Of a DNA stretch of 64,000 nucleotides, positions 46,006 to 59,235 are shown piece by piece. A program made the translations under genes and the position numbers. Position 1 is the stretch's first letter. Each line of letters begins with the position of its first letter. This DNA is from Anthoceros angustus (taxonomy: Eukaryota > Streptophyta > Anthocerotopsida > Anthocerotales > Anthocerotaceae), in NCBI GenBank assembly GCA_010909165.1, contig MU008204.1, forward strand, positions 17,810-81,809, in the 5' to 3' direction. Under the pieces are notes generated by a model that saw nothing but the letters and a program-made list of their open reading frames with translations, ran no database searches and was not told the DNA's origin.

Positions 46006-47608
46006 GTGAAGCCCAAAGAGATGCAGGGGAAGCCGTGGCGAAGCTTTCAAGGAATCCCTTCTGGAGAGTCAGGACAACATATGTTGATAAGTGCCACGGA
46101 GAAAGTACTGAGTGGCCTCTTGGACCTAAACGGAATGTCGAAGGAAGTTACACTCCGGAAGAAATTTCACGTCATTCAGGTGGCAATGGCAAAACATCTG
46201 GGTTGTGACTCATTCGAAATGGTGAGACAAGAATACCCTCAACACTCCTCAGACGAAGTTATTGCAAGATTTCAAACCGCATTTGAGGGCAAGGTAACCA
46301 TATTTCCTTCCATTCCGTGCACCAGAGGCGCCTGCCCGGCGCCGCTAAGGCCTTCCAGTCTCTCACGCTAACCCATGATGTTTGTCATTCCATGCAGCAA
46401 GTGAAAGATGTTGAGGACCTAAAGAAATTACGATGATTTTCAAGCCTTTATTCTCGAGGTCCATACATGGAAGGGACTTGAAAATGAGCAAAGAGCGCCA
46501 GCGATATGGACATGGAGGAAGGGCTTCAATCGTTCATAGTGCCAAAAGCAGAGGACATTGTCAAGTACGGTCATTTCTAGAGATGCGCAGGCGAGGGGTT
46601 TCTAAGGGTCAAGTACACCACGATGGTCATGGACGTACCAGAGGATTCAACAGAGGTAAACATGATGTGAAGTTAGACCACTTTCAATTGGGAAAAATAT
46701 TTCACCTGCTCCATGACATGACCATTGCCGGAGATGAGAATGATAGTGATGCATGGTGTTGAAGAGCAACATGTTGTGAGGGAGGCCATGCGAAAGTGGT
46801 GCAGGGGAGGAGGGTTGGTGTCTTTTGTATGGGACAAAACGAACATGCACAACGACTTGGGTGGGTATGACACTATGGAGTACATCACGATAGGATGGGG
46901 GTTAACATCAGACAGTCAAAGGTCAAAAATCTGCATGATCCCTACTAACATCCATGGGTCTTTCAATAATGGGCGGGCAGTCATTGGCCACCCTACAGTG
47001 GTGAAGAAGTTGCTGTACACATCATTGGACAAGCTGGTGGTCTGTGCTTACCAAAGGCCTTTGGCTTTGATGATGAAGCTCATCAAAAGTTTCTCGAAGG
47101 AGGGGGACTGGATTTTGGATGTTTGTGCTGGTAGCGGGTCAACAACATTGGCAACTTTGCTCTGCGGGCGCAACTGCATTGCAATCAAGGTGGACAAGAG
47201 GTGCGCAAAGTTCATTCCCCAGAGAATCCATGGGTACGAAGTTCTCCCAGACGCAGAAGAGGAGTTGAATCATGAGCCACATCGTCAAGGACCGACCCAG
47301 TTCTGGGCAAAAGAGGTTAGTTTGTCTGAGAAGGATGGGTCACAGTCGCAGGTTGTGCGTTTGGCCGCCAGCAGAATGAAGGAGAAGTCCGGCGACCTCC
47401 TAGACGTTGGGCGGCGAACTGGGTGTATGGCAACACGACTCCGGCCGGCGGAGATGACCATGCCTCCGAAGACAATGCCATGGAGGAAATTGACAACTTT
47501 GAGGACAAGGAGCACACTCGACTGAAAGGACTTGAAGTAGTCATGGATAGCGTGTCTGGACAATTTCCTTCGGAAACTCAAACCGGCATGGAAGACCATA
47601 GTACTTAA
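46006..47608 (+). pseudogene. DNA N4/N6 amino-methyltransferase-like gene, decayed
   Basis: Exon-like 46006-46293 (MKPKEMQGKPWRSFQGIPSG ... LRKKFHVIQVAMAKHLGCDS) ends at AAG|GTAACC. The next exon starts after CATGCAG at 46398 (QVKDVEDLKK) and soon changes frame. Pieces in different frames (SFIVPKAEDIVKYGHF about 46530-46575, YTTMVMDVPEDSTEV about 46610-46655) lead into an open stretch 46725-47525. This holds EAMRKWCRGGGLVSFVWDKT, then DWILDVCAGSGSTTLATLLC followed by GRNCIAIKVDKRC. The C-A-G-S-G-S turn, a following beta strand and an acidic residue match the AdoMet-binding motif I of permuted N4-cytosine/N6-adenine methyltransferases, which lies C-terminal to the catalytic motif in that class. 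A catalytic (D/N/S)PP(Y/F/W) is not seen; VMDVPED is at about the right place. There are several stops and frameshifts. Confidence 0.55.
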
Positions 47609-49713
47609 GTTCCAGCAATCTTGCTCTCTTATGACATAGACATGTTTGGAACATTATAATATGAGGGTAGTCGCCGGCATGCCGGCGCCCCCCCCTACTT
47701 TCCTTCTCGCATAATACATGAAAAAGCTGTTTTGGGGTTCTCCATATCACGTCATAGTTAAAGAACCGTTTGCCACAGTGCCCGGCGCCCGGGACTTCAT
47801 CCACCATTACCCTGCGTTTAAAAACATGTAATCGATCATTCAACCAAGGCACTCGCCCCTTACACGTTCCGGACACACACTTATATGGCAATTTTGGTTA
47901 CTGATGAGATTTTCCGGAAGCGGCTTCTTTTCGGGTGGAAGTGGCTTTGTATATTGAGCTGCTTCAAATATTATGCTGTTGGGAGTTTAGTTGCTCCTTT
48001 TTTCCACGACCCTTAAGTTCTCCCTTTGTTGTCCTTTGTTGGATGGGCTCTCCCCATCATTTTAAAGCTTTACAACTGGTGTGTATGTTTAAGATTTAGA
48101 TAAACATGAACACATAGAAACATTTAGGTGTAATATTTATGGTGATTATAAATTTCAATATATATCATATAACATTTAAGAATGCAGAATTGCCTCATGT
48201 TATTTCTTTACTTATTTTGTGACACAATGAAATTTTGTGACACATTTTTTTTTATATTTCATTCTAGTCCTGTTGTAATTTCCCAATATGTCCCAAAAAT
48301 CATCAATGAGGCATTTCACCAGTTTTCGTAAAAGGAAGGGCATAAAGTAGTACTTTATTATTAATCCGTAAGTTATTTCACATGTTTTGGGGTACGATGA
48401 ATTATTTTTCACATTCGAGTAAACAACAAGATCTATTTGGAATGCGAAATAGATCAACAATGTTAACAAAATCACAATGTTGCAATTGCTTAGAAGACAT
48501 TAATTTACAGCCCTTGCAAATTGATGTCTTAATGCACGTGGTGAATTTTACCAAGCAAATGATTATTACAAAGGCTATATGAAACTGGTGAGCAATGCTT
48601 AACGAAAACAAGTCTACATGACCCAAAGAACTGGGGTCCTTTTGTACTAATTCAACTCCTATTAAGTCAAGATAACCTAACTAACGGTGTCATGAATAGT
48701 CATGAACTAGACTCGTCTTAGGTGCTCAATAGGGTGTGTGCATTAGCGCTAGGTCACGGTCGTCATCCTCTCCTGTGCTGATAATACCTAATTAGTAATC
48801 CTAATATTCTTGATAACTCTATTTCCTATATATGGGAAAAGAAGATTTTATCATAAAAAAGAGATGGGAAAAACCCATCCCATATATTACATTCTTATTT
48901 CCTATATATTTATTATTATTTATTTTTATATACTTTATTATGTAATTCATTGCACTATATTTTGGATGGACTTAATTATTAGTACATATCGGTGGATACT
49001 AGATGTATTTAAGAAATATCTCTCAACTTTAGGTAATGTAATTTTCGAATATGAACTTATGTAACATAACTTATACTTTTTATAGTTTGCAGATTCATGT
49101 AGAGTCTCATCGACAAAAACTTATAGCTAGTTGTATTGAACATATCACACCTTTTTCGTAATATCCTTTTTCACTTGAACCTTTTTTCTAATATTTAAAC
49201 TTAAGTATTTTCAAAAGTTTTTGAGATAGGAAAAGGTACAGATTCTCTAAAGCTTTCAGACTTGACTGGGATACTATAGTCGATAGAGCTATTAGGCACC
49301 CCACTGTTGATAGGCTTACCACTAGGTAACCTATATTTAATTATTTACTAAATAATTATAAATAATTTACTTATAATTAGGTCCGGTGCCACCGAGCGCA
49401 GAGAGGGTCGGGGGATCCATCCCCGCTGCCCTATTCACACCCCGGTTTTTGAGCGCGGAGAAAATTTCCCTGCGTTCCGCTGGTTCGTATCCTGGCTGCG
49501 GGGTCGTTCGAGTATCCGTAGTTGGCATCCGTAGTTTTCGGCAAGGTATGTAATTAACTTTTTGTTGTTTGATGATTAACTACTAAAAATTAAAAAAATC
49601 AACAAAAGTATAAAATAATTTAAGTTCCGCCACAACAGAGATTTATCTACACCACCATAAATTAATTGAAAATAAAAGAATTGGCTACATCATTATTGTA
49701 TGACTACAACATC
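47609..49713. other. AT-rich spacer, no gene recognised
   Basis: Mostly A/T-rich DNA with ORFs of 60-87 codons and no domains. A GC-rich island at 49380-49550 (GGTCCGGTGCCACCGAGCGC ... CCGTAGTTTTCGG) may be a repeat fragment. One GCCGGCATGCCGGC core lies at 47672-47690. Confidence 0.4.
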
Positions 49714-49910
49714 TTGTGCCCGACTTGGGGCTGAAAAAATGGAAGGCACATCTGACAAGCGCACGAGGCTGTCATAGGTTGCACAAATATGCATGGTCGA
49801 TGCGTCTTGGTTCGACAGGTTGCTCATCTGCGAATCAGCTCCTAACTACATTACCACCAGCCCGGAAAAGCAACACCATTCACTCATTCTCACCTCATAG
49901 CTTGTGCTTG

Positions 49911-52900
49911 CTACTGCAGAGTTTGAGTGAGATCATTGTGGTAGAGAAACATGGTTGTTGCAGAGTACTTGTTGCTCAAAAACTTGAGCAGCTCTGTGCA
50001 CTTTGCCTTGATAGCCACACTGCACCCACTTTGAATGAGCAGCACCAATTTGCTTGCAGCACCAGCTTCCACTGCAGCCACAGAGAGCTTGTCACTGCGT
50101 CCAGACTCAGGAGATCCAATGACACTTGACAGCACTGTCAGTGCTGCCTCTGTCCGCCGTTCATTCTTTGGTCGCAGGCATGCAACTAACCTGGGCATCA
50201 AGGACCTGTAATGGTGCATCAGGGCAAGTCGCCCTTCTTCTGTGGTGCAAATAAGCTCCAGAAGATGGAAAATTTTCCCTGTCCTATCTGTGGCCCTGTC
50301 CTCTGGTAATGATGCACCTAAGGGTATGAGGTCCACCAAACTAGGGACGGCACCAAGACTTATCAGAGGGAGGAGAGCCTTGCTGCAATGGGTGCATAAA
50401 AGGTAGATGGTGGAGACAGAAGCAATTGCTGCCTGGTAATGTCGTCGTCCAGATTGAAGAAGGAGAACGAGCATTTGCAACAAGCTGCAATTAGTAGCGA
50501 TTCTCACCACAATTTGAACAACTGACCTATGGTCAAGGGAGGTTGCAACACAGGGTGGCATGTGAGGATCACTGTCCAGCATGCCTGAGGCAATCCGGCC
50601 TGACCATCCCTGTCCAGACCTGCGAGTTGCGACACCTCCTCCTGTGAGCCCATCTACATCCAAATTCAATGTTTGACGAACTCCTGTTGCACTGCCAATA
50701 CCATCAACCAAGGTCTCAACAATATGCCCAAGCAATGTAACAACGCTGATCCTGGTACCCAGAGTGGCATCTTCACCCATCTGTGCAATCAGAGTATCTA
50801 GGACCACCTGCTCTGTAAGTTGAGCTGCCGTGTTAACTGTCAAAGGCATCAACAAGACAAGGATTTTCACAACCATGACAGCACACTCTCTTGCATTCTT
50901 TCGGTCAGCCTTCTTCTGGCTCTGCATGGAGTAAGGCTCAAGTGCAGTGAGCAGAACAGGGATTGTTTCATCCACCATGCCAAGGCGGTGAATCTGCTCA
51001 GATGCTGCAAGTTTTTGAAGTTTCTTCAACGCTTCAAGCCTCATAGCCTGCAACCCATCCTGCCCAGAGGGACAGAGTTCAGCAGGTCCAGACACAGGAG
51101 ATGGGAAGTTTTTGTTAGGAGAAGGAGGAGGGTTCACTAAGACGTCATTTTCTGGCTGTCCAAGACTGAGAGCCTGGTGTTCCACGTGTCTAGACATCGG
51201 CGAATAAAACTCTCCTGAGTGCCCTGATGTTGGAAAGTACAGTCCACCCAGGGAGCCATTGTCACAATGCTGGGAGAACAGCACAGGAAACGTGGAGGCT
51301 GCACCATCATCAGAATAACCATACTCTGTCATAGACGGGGCCTTGATATTGCCCTTCGACCATTTGCTAAACTCCCGCTCTGGAAAAAATCGTCCTGTCC
51401 GAACGGAAAGCACTCATCCTGCACGGTTGGTGGTGGTGTAATATATCCCATAGACTGTGACCGCGATGAGCTGTGCATAGAGAAAGGTGACAACGGCCCA
51501 GACATCGGACCAGAGATGGGTCCAGAGATGGGCCCAGAAAGTGGCCCTGACAATGGTGAGGCCTGCCCATAGAACGGTGATGTGAATCCCGAAGAGGAGA
51601 TGCACCTCCAGTTGATGCGTGTCTTGAAAGGGGACACAATCTCAGGAGATGCTGAAGCCTCAAGAACAGAAAGGGAGAAATTGGACCAGACAGAGGCCCA
51701 GAAAGCAAAGAGATCTGCTCAGGGGATGCGAAGCCTTGCATTGAAACATGCATCTCCTGGGGACTGTACAGTGAGATCTCCCTGCCGAAGTCCGACAGGC
51801 TACCAATTTCTTGAATGTAGCCATCAGCATCGGCAGAGTCCATAGGAGACGATGGAGGATCTTTGCGGTAATAACTCCAGTCCATGGCCACAGCCTCCTG
51901 TTGCGAGTACTTGGCGTCTTGGTGCCGATCAGAGCCAGAGGTTTGTTTCGCTCTCGAGTTGGGAATCAGCCTCTGCAAGGGCCACTTGCACGAGGTCATC
52001 ACTTGCTCAGGTCCAGATGACAGCCCATCCAGTCTCTTCCCGAAGCGCTCCTAAATCTGGTAGAAGGGGCGGGGCTGTGAACTCCTTACGTTGCGAACCA
52101 CCTACCGATTCCTGCACATTCCTGGTGTCCACAAGGTCTTCCCAGGTGAAAGGATCCACAGCGACCCTCTCACTGGCAAAATCATACCTGTTTGGACAAA
52201 TCTTGTCACTTTGATCAGCACTGGAGCCCGACAGATGTCGGCGGTGTGATGGCTTGGGCCAGTCTCCTCCTTCTGTGAATCCATGTGGTCACTCTTGGGA
52301 GGCCGAGGAAGACTCGTTTGCACCTTCAAAGGAGGAGCAGAATCCTTCAGGACCTGAGGCGAATACTGGTTTCCTCCAGAATACCCCGCAGAATTCTGCA
52401 CTGCTTGCTTCCCTGCTCCCCTGTTTACTGGGCTTCTAGTTTTCTGACCTCTGACAGCACCCCTTCGCAGAGCCTGAGCTGTGATGTCACGCCACTTCGC
52501 CACCACAAGATCTCGCCATTTCGCAGGGCTGTTCGATCCTTTCTTGCGAAAATCAGCAGTCTCAACTCTCTGAAGCCTGTTCTCGGGCACCCTATCTTTA
52601 ATGAGAGCAAGAAGTCTGGGCGACTCTGCAGCTCCCAGACAGTCAGACTTGACAGGCTCCAAAATCTGAGATCTTTGGGCAATAGTTTTGAGCGGTGACG
52701 GTGACCTCCCAGCAATTTGGGTACCTCGAATGGAATCAATGACCAATGCATGCTGATGAGCATCCTTCAATCTGGGCCAGTCAATTTCCTGACTTTCTGC
52801 CTCTCCGGCGGCATAGCTTTCACAGGTGAGCTCCTGCAGGCTTGGAATAACCAGTCGACAAGACGAATTGAGGGCGTCCCCACAATCCCAGACACCTTTC

Positions 52901-53612
52901 TGGCAGCCTAACTCAGCCACTCTATCCACTGTAACCCCTCTTTAATGTCCATCTGCAGAAGCCCATCCACCAGCTCCTGGTGGAGGCTTGAGTCAATGGC
53001 TTGCTTCCATATGGTGTCAGAGTATTCAGGGAGCTCAGCACCCTCACCTCCTGGCCATTCAGGTCCTTCATGATGATGCCCTGACCTTTGGAGAGCATAA
53101 TGTCCTCCAGGCCCTTGCAGAGAACGATCTCCTCCAACAAGGCCCTCACTTCTGCAGGAGTGGTTTCTGAGAGGGGCGGACTGCTTCTTGGCCCTTCTGA
53201 CAGCCTTGAGTGTCTGCTTCTTGTGCCACTCTTCAATCATATGCCTTAGAGTGTGGTTAGGGATAAGAGTGCTGTCCGTAAGCCTCTGCATAGTTGTGGG
53301 GCACGTCCTGTTACCTGCTGCCAGCCACCTCTCGATGCTGTGTCTGTCATAAGTCTGACCTGTGCAGAGGGTAACAGGGTCCTTCATCGGCTCCAATGAG
53401 ATGGGGCACAGGAAGTTGGAGGGCATCTCATCTGCGGATTCTTCGACCGATGCTGCAAGCAGCCTGGAGATTCCTGATTCCCTACCTCTCATATCACCCT
53501 TATCCGGGCATCCCACTTCCAATCCCAATCCCAACCCAAATCGTGGTGAAAGGCTGGCATGCCTGTTCCTTTGAACTGCAGCGCTCGCCATCATGCTCCC
53601 CTCAAGACCCAT
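49911..53612 (-). CDS. Plant U-box E3 ligase with ARM repeats, copy 1, several frameshifts
   Basis: The start ATG at 53612 ([14 protein letters not shown]) leads to a U-box at residues about 65-131 ([49 protein letters not shown]). A linker follows with [16 protein letters not shown] and [10 protein letters not shown], then a low-complexity [20 protein letters not shown] stretch (about 51495-51550) and an ARM-type helical region in the last 400 or so residues, to the stop at 49911 (NDLTQTLQ). The U-box recruits E2 and ARM repeats bind substrate. In this copy the frame is lost near 53165 (two bases missing against copy 2), 53030, 52937, 52262, 52050, 51670 and 51410. The final ORF 49911-51413 is open for 500 codons. 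A long single-exon gene; copy 1 cannot encode the full protein as written. Confidence 0.85.
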
Positions 53613-55736
53613 GAAGTCCTATACTGGCTGCCGATGAAGCGAGCAAGTCTGTTGAAGCTAACACGCAATGAAGCAAACTGCTCCACCTCGCCCTCACCCA
53701 GAGCGTGATATAACGACGTCACCGTGTCTGAAACAGGATGCAGAAACACTGGTGGAAAGAGGGCTACCTTTCTTGCGGAACGGGATTCCAGACAGATGAA
53801 CCCATTTGCACCTCAGAAGCAAACTCGACTTGGTCGCCATTAGTGATTTGAACATAAGGTAGCCTACGGGAACCAGTTGTTGTTGTACCTGTCTACAACC
53901 AACAACGATGCCCAATGCAGCAGGATGGTTGGCACAACATCTACAAGTTGCATTCCATAGCCATTCGTCCGTCCAAGCAAAATCTTAACCTGGCACCACC
54001 TCGCTGCAATTGCTCAAAATTGATGTCATTCTCAACCAATCTGCCATCTGTCGGGAAGGTGATGGAGTGAGAAAGTGTTCAAAGACGGGGAGCGACACGA
54101 GAATTGCAGAAAAAGCCTTCCAACCCGATCCAGGATCTCTCTTCTTATCTTCACCAAAATGGTGCTCCCACCCTGACGTTGGCGACACGCTAGCGCGGGC
54201 AGGGAAATCATCAAACTGCTCCCGATTCGGCGAGCGACCGGACACTCTAACAACGAAGGAAGCAGCAGGGCAGGCGAGTCAGAAAAGAGGGGCAAGGAAT
54301 TGCGGAGCAGGGCAAGAGCCCGGCTCCTGAATCGTGGAGTGAGACACAATCCAGAGAGCGCGAGAAAGAATCCATGGCGGAAGAGCGGAAGCTCAAAGAT
54401 TCCAGGAAGCTGCTGCAGCAGCAGCGCAGAGCAGGCACAGACATAGAGGCGAGGTTCCGGATCGAAGAAGAGGATCGAAGAAGGCGGAGGGAGCAGACAG
54501 ATGAGAGAGCGACGAGAAGAAACACCCAGAAGTTCCACGCAATTGTGCAGCAGAGGCAGGGGCAGGCAGGGGCAGCGGCAGGCAGAGGCAGAGGCAGGTG
54601 ATGAGAGGTGCGGAAACAGGTGTCCGCCACCGGCATTCGCAGCTGCTGACCGCTACGTGATGCGGCAGCGGGAGCTCAGCGGTGCAGCAAGACGACGAGA
54701 GAGTGAGGCACTGCAAATTGGCGCATCCGGCAAGAAGGAGTGACGAGGAGAGAGAGAATGCTGGAAGCTGGGCTCTGCCGGGGCCGGGGCCAGAACCCGG
54801 CACAGCAGCCTAGGCTGGTCTTGGAGGAACAAGAAGGGGAAGCGGGAGGGGACGAAGCGGAAGCAGAATGTGGATGGGAAGGATGTGTCTGTAGGCGGCA
54901 TATCAACACACAGAAAAGCCGCTGGAGCTGCTTCGGGTGGCAGAGCCACAATCCTAGGCTGAAAACCAGGTCCCCGGTTCTGGGGCCGGCACCGGCCCTG
55001 GCCCTGCATGGAGCATGCCGGGCAGGAACAGGGAGAGGAGACCGGTCAAGCCTCCAGGCTTCTCATCAAGTTGGCTGCCGAGATGCCACCAGGCAGGAAA
55101 GCAGCGGAAGCTTCCCTCTGTCCCAGCCCCAGCAAGGAAAAAACAGGAAAGGAAGGAAAAAAGAAAATATCAGGGAAGGAAGAAGAGGAAGAAGAAGCAG
55201 CTGGCCTGCCTGCCGCTGCACGACCGCAGCGGCTGACAGTTGCCACCTGCGAAAGCAGAACGTTGCTCCTCCGCCTTCCTCCTCCCGCAAAGTTCAAACG
55301 GGCCAACGGAAACGCGAGCACGACGAAGCCTGCCCCTGCAGCCTGCAGGTTCTGCAACCTGCAACCTCCTGCAACCTGCAGCGGCAGACCAGATCACACC
55401 AGCATCGATCATTCATCACACGAAGAGAGGAAGCGAGAGAAATGGGGCGGACGCGTTCCTCCGTGTAAACTTTACGGAAGCTTGCGTTGGAAGCCGGTGC
55501 GTGCGTGCATTGAGCATTGAGAGCTTGCTCTCAGAGAAGTATATCTGATGTGGAGTCCGTCGGCTGGCTGTTCCGGCGATTCGAACCGGTGATTTCAGGT
55601 TCCTAGAGTTAACTGGCTTAACCAAGGTATCATGTCCTGAACGGCTCCCCAGACCGTTGCGCCTTTGCGGGCACCGGCAGCAAGGAGCTCGTCACCCGGG
55701 AGGTGGAGCGGGCGGGAGCGTGCGGCGTGCGGGCCG
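53613..55736 (-). promoter_or_regulatory. Upstream/leader region of U-box copy 1
   Basis: About 2.1 kb of GA/CAG-rich DNA with many overlapping low-complexity ORFs on both strands (such as an Arg/Glu/Gln-rich + ORF from 54374). CAG/GGCAG repeats at about 54549-54600 differ in copy number from copy 2 (62797-62843). A plausible donor CCAG|GTTAAG on the minus strand (about 53990) suggests a spliced 5' leader. No separate gene can be supported. Confidence 0.4.
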
Positions 55737-56261
55737 CGAATCCCAGCGAGGCTGGCTCTAACTGCGTTGCACACATTACGAGATATGTATGAAAATGACA
55801 TGGGCGACCGGGCGGCCCGTTTTCGAGACACGGGGAGGGAGCGGAGCGGAGCGGAGAGGAGAGGAAGAAACGCTACAGTTACAGAGTTTTATGGTTTTAT
55901 GTAGGAATTGGGGAGACGAGCGGAATGTAATAAGGGCATATTGAAATGGGAGATTTGGGCCCAGGCTACCTCGCGATGTGATCATGGCCGCCCATTTATG
56001 ACTATGTTAACTGCCGATCGGCGGGCGGATCCGGGGATCATTCTCACAGCCCCGCAGTTATGGCTTGCTTATTAGCAGCTGCAGCTAACCTGCCTTGGCG
56101 CTCAACCGAATCTTTGTTCTTGGCCAGCAAACTCGATTCTGTAGGTACTGAAAAGTGTTGTAAAGTTATGTATTGTACGTGGGGATGTGCGGTTAGTGGG
56201 TAGGGTAGGGACATGGGAGAAGGGATGGAGAAGTATTGAAAACGGGAGGAAAGCAAAATGC
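55737..56261. other. Spacer between the two large copies
   Basis: About 525 bp with no counterpart elsewhere in the window. It includes a GGAGCGGAGCGGAGC run (about 55848) and ends in GGAGGAAAGCAAAATGC, where copy 2 begins. No gene is seen. Confidence 0.5.
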
Positions 56262-56458
56262 CTTGTGCCCGACTTGGGGCTGAAAAATGGAAGGCACATC
56301 TGACAAGCGCACGAGGCTGTCATAGGTTGCACAAATATGCATGGTCGATGCGTCTTGGTTCGACAGGTTGCTCATCTGCGAATCAGCTCCTAACTACATT
56401 ACCACCAGCCCGGAAAAGCAACACCATTCACTCATTCTCACCTCATAGCTTGTGCTTG

Positions 56459-59235
56459 CTACTGCAGAGTTTGAGTGAGATCATTGTGGTAGAGAAACAT
56501 GGTTGTTGCAGAGTACTTGTTGCTCAAAAACTTGAGCAGCTCTGTGCACTTTGCCTTGATAGCCACACTGCACCCACTTTGAATGAGCAGCACCAATTTG
56601 CTTGCAGCACCAGCTTCCACTGCAGCCACAGAGAGCTTGTCACTGCGTCCAGACTCAGGAGATCCAATGACACTTGACAGCACTGTCAGTGCTGCCTCTG
56701 TCCGCCGCTTCATTCTTTGGTCGCAGGCATGCAACTAACCTGGGCATCAAGGACCTGTAATGGTGCATCAGGGCAAGTCGCCCTTCTTCTGTGGTGCAAA
56801 TAAGCTCCAGAAGATGGAAAATTTTCCCTGTCCTATCTGTGGCCCTGTCCTCTGGTAATGATGCACCTAAGGGTATGAGGTCCACCAAACTAGGGACGGC
56901 ACCAAGACTTATCAGAGGGAGGAGAGCCTTGCTGCAATGGGTGCATAAAAGGTAGATGGTGGAGACAGAAGCAATTGCTGCCTGGTAATGTCGTCGTCCA
57001 GATTGAAGAAGGAGAACGAGCATTTGCAACAAGCTGCAATTAGTAGCGATTCTCACCACAATTTGAACAACTGACCTATGGTCAAGGGAGGTTGCAACAC
57101 AGGGTGGCATGTGAGGATCACTGTCCAGCATGCCTGAGGCAATCCGGCCTGACCATCCCTGTCCAGACCTGCGAGTTGCGACACCTCCTCCTGTGAGCCC
57201 ATCTACATCCAAATTCAATGTTTGACGAACTCCTGTTGCACTGCCAATACCATCAACCAAGGTCTCAACAATATGCCCAAGCAATGTAACAACGCTGATC
57301 CTGGTACCCAGAGTGGCATCTTCACCCATCTGTGCAATCAGAGTATCTAGGACCACCTGCTCTGTAAGTTGAGCTGCCGTGTTAACTGTCAAAGGCATCA
57401 ACAAGACAAGGATTTTCACAACCATGACAGCACACTCTCTTGCATTCTTTCGGTCAGCCTTCTTCTGGCTCTGCATGGAGTAAGGCTCAAGTGCAGTGAG
57501 CAGAACAGGGATTGTTTCATCCACCATGCCAAGGCGGTGAATCTGCTCAGATGCTGCAAGTTTTGAAGTTTCTTCAACGCTTCAAGCCTCATAGCCTGCA
57601 ACCCATCCTGCCCAGAGGGACAGAGTTCAGCAGGTCCAGACACAGGAGATGGGAAGTTTTTGTTAGGAGAAGGAGGAGGGTTCACTAAGACGTCATTTTC
57701 TGGCTGTCCAAGACTGAGAGCCTGGTGTTCCACGTGTCTAGACATCGGCGAATAAAACTCTCCTGAGTGCCCCGATGTTGGAAAGTACAGTCCACCCAGG
57801 GAGCCATTGTCACAATGCTGGGAGAACAGCACAGGAAACGTGGAGGCTGCACCATCATCAGAATAACCATACTCTGTCATAGACGGGGCCTTGATATTGC
57901 CCTTCGACCATTTGCTAAACTCCCGCTCTGGAAAAAATCGTCCTGTCCGAACGGAAAAGCACTCATCCTGCACGGTTGGTGGTGGTGTAATATATCCCAT
58001 AGACTGTGACCGCGATGAGCTGTGCATAGAGAAAGGTGACAACGGCCCAGACATCGGACCAGAGATGGGTCCAGAGATGGGCCCAGAAAGTGGCCCTGAC
58101 AATGGTGAGGCCTGCCCATAGAACGGTGATGTGAATCCCGAAAGAGGAGATGCACCTCCAGTTGATGCGTGTCTTGAAAGGGGACACAATCTCAGGAGAT
58201 GCTGAAGCCTCAAGAACAGAAAGGGAGAAAATTGGACCAGACAGAGGCCCAGAAGCAAAGAGATCTGCTCAGGGGATGCGAAGCCTTGCATTGAAACATG
58301 CATCTCCTGGGGACTGTACAGTGAGATCTCCTGCCGAAGTCCGACAGGCTACCAATTTCTTGAATGTAGCCATCAGCATCGGCAGAGTCCATAGGAGACG
58401 ATGGAGGATCTTTGCGGTAATAACTCCAGTCCATGGCCACAGCCTCCTGTTGCAGTACTTGGCGTCTTGGTGCCGATCAGAGCCAGAGGTTTGTTTCGCT
58501 CTCGAGTTGGGAATCAGCCTCTGCAAGGGCCACTTGCACGAGGTCATCACTTGCTCAGGTCCAGATGACAGCCCATCCAGTCTCTTCCCGAAGCGCTCCT
58601 AAATCTGGTAGAAGGGGCGGGGCTGTGAACTCCTTACGTTGCGAACCACCTACCGATTCCTGCACATTCCTGGTGTCCACAAGGTCTTCCCAGGTGAAAG
58701 GATCCACAGCGACCCTCTCACTGGCAAAATCATACCTGTTTGGACAAATCTTGTCACTTTGATCAGCACTGGAGCCCGACAGATGTCGGCGGTGTGATGG
58801 CTTGGGCCCAGTCTCCTCCTTCTGTGAATCCATGTGGTCACTCTTGGGAGGCCGAGGAAGACTCGTTTGCACCTTCAAAGGAGGAGCAGAATCCTTCAGG
58901 ACCTGAGGCGAATACTGGTTTCCTCCAGAATACCCCGCAGAATTCTGCACTGCTTGCTTCCCTGCTCCCCTGTTTACTGGGCTTCTAGTTTTCTGACCTC
59001 TGACAGCACCCCTTCGCAGAGCCTGAGCTGTGATGTCACGCCACTTCGCCACCACAAGATCTCGCCATTTCGCAGGGCTGTTCGATCCTTTCTTGCGAAA
59101 ATCAGCAGTCTCAACTCTCTGAAGCCTGTTCTCGGGCACCCTATCTTTAATGAGAGCAAGGCTCAAGTGCAGTGAGCAGAACAGGGATTGTTTCATCCAC
59201 CATGCCAAGGCGGTGAATCTGCTCAGATGCTGCAA
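56459..59235 (-). pseudogene. U-box/ARM gene, truncated inner copy (2a)
   Basis: Minus-strand segments match the U-box gene linker (59150-58555), Ser/Gly/Pro middle (58303-57416, where the two middle frames are joined because of one extra A at about 57954) and ARM region (57527-56459). It lacks the U-box: at the 5' side it runs through the 59160/59161 junction into the ARM start of copy 2b. One extra C at about 56706 breaks the C-terminal ARM frame that is open in copy 1, and one T fewer near 57560 breaks another. It is not functional as written. Confidence 0.75.

Larger units (their letters stand above)
49714..55736. repeat. Large direct duplication, copy 1 (U-box locus)
   Basis: Starts with CTTGTGCCCGACTTGGGGCT and is repeated from 56262. 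It ends, as far as the window allows, at GTGCGGCGTGCGGGCCG (55736), which matches the last bases of the window. It contains the U-box gene and its upstream DNA. Differences from copy 2 are mostly one-base homopolymer indels. Confidence 0.93.

Noticed and set aside
55570-55645. tRNA-like GATTCGAACC (reverse complement of a T-loop) with an A-box-like TGGTTAAGCCAG, in both large copies (again near 63838)
   Set aside because: No acceptor stem or proper anticodon and T stems can be folded at the required spacing. The matches look coincidental.
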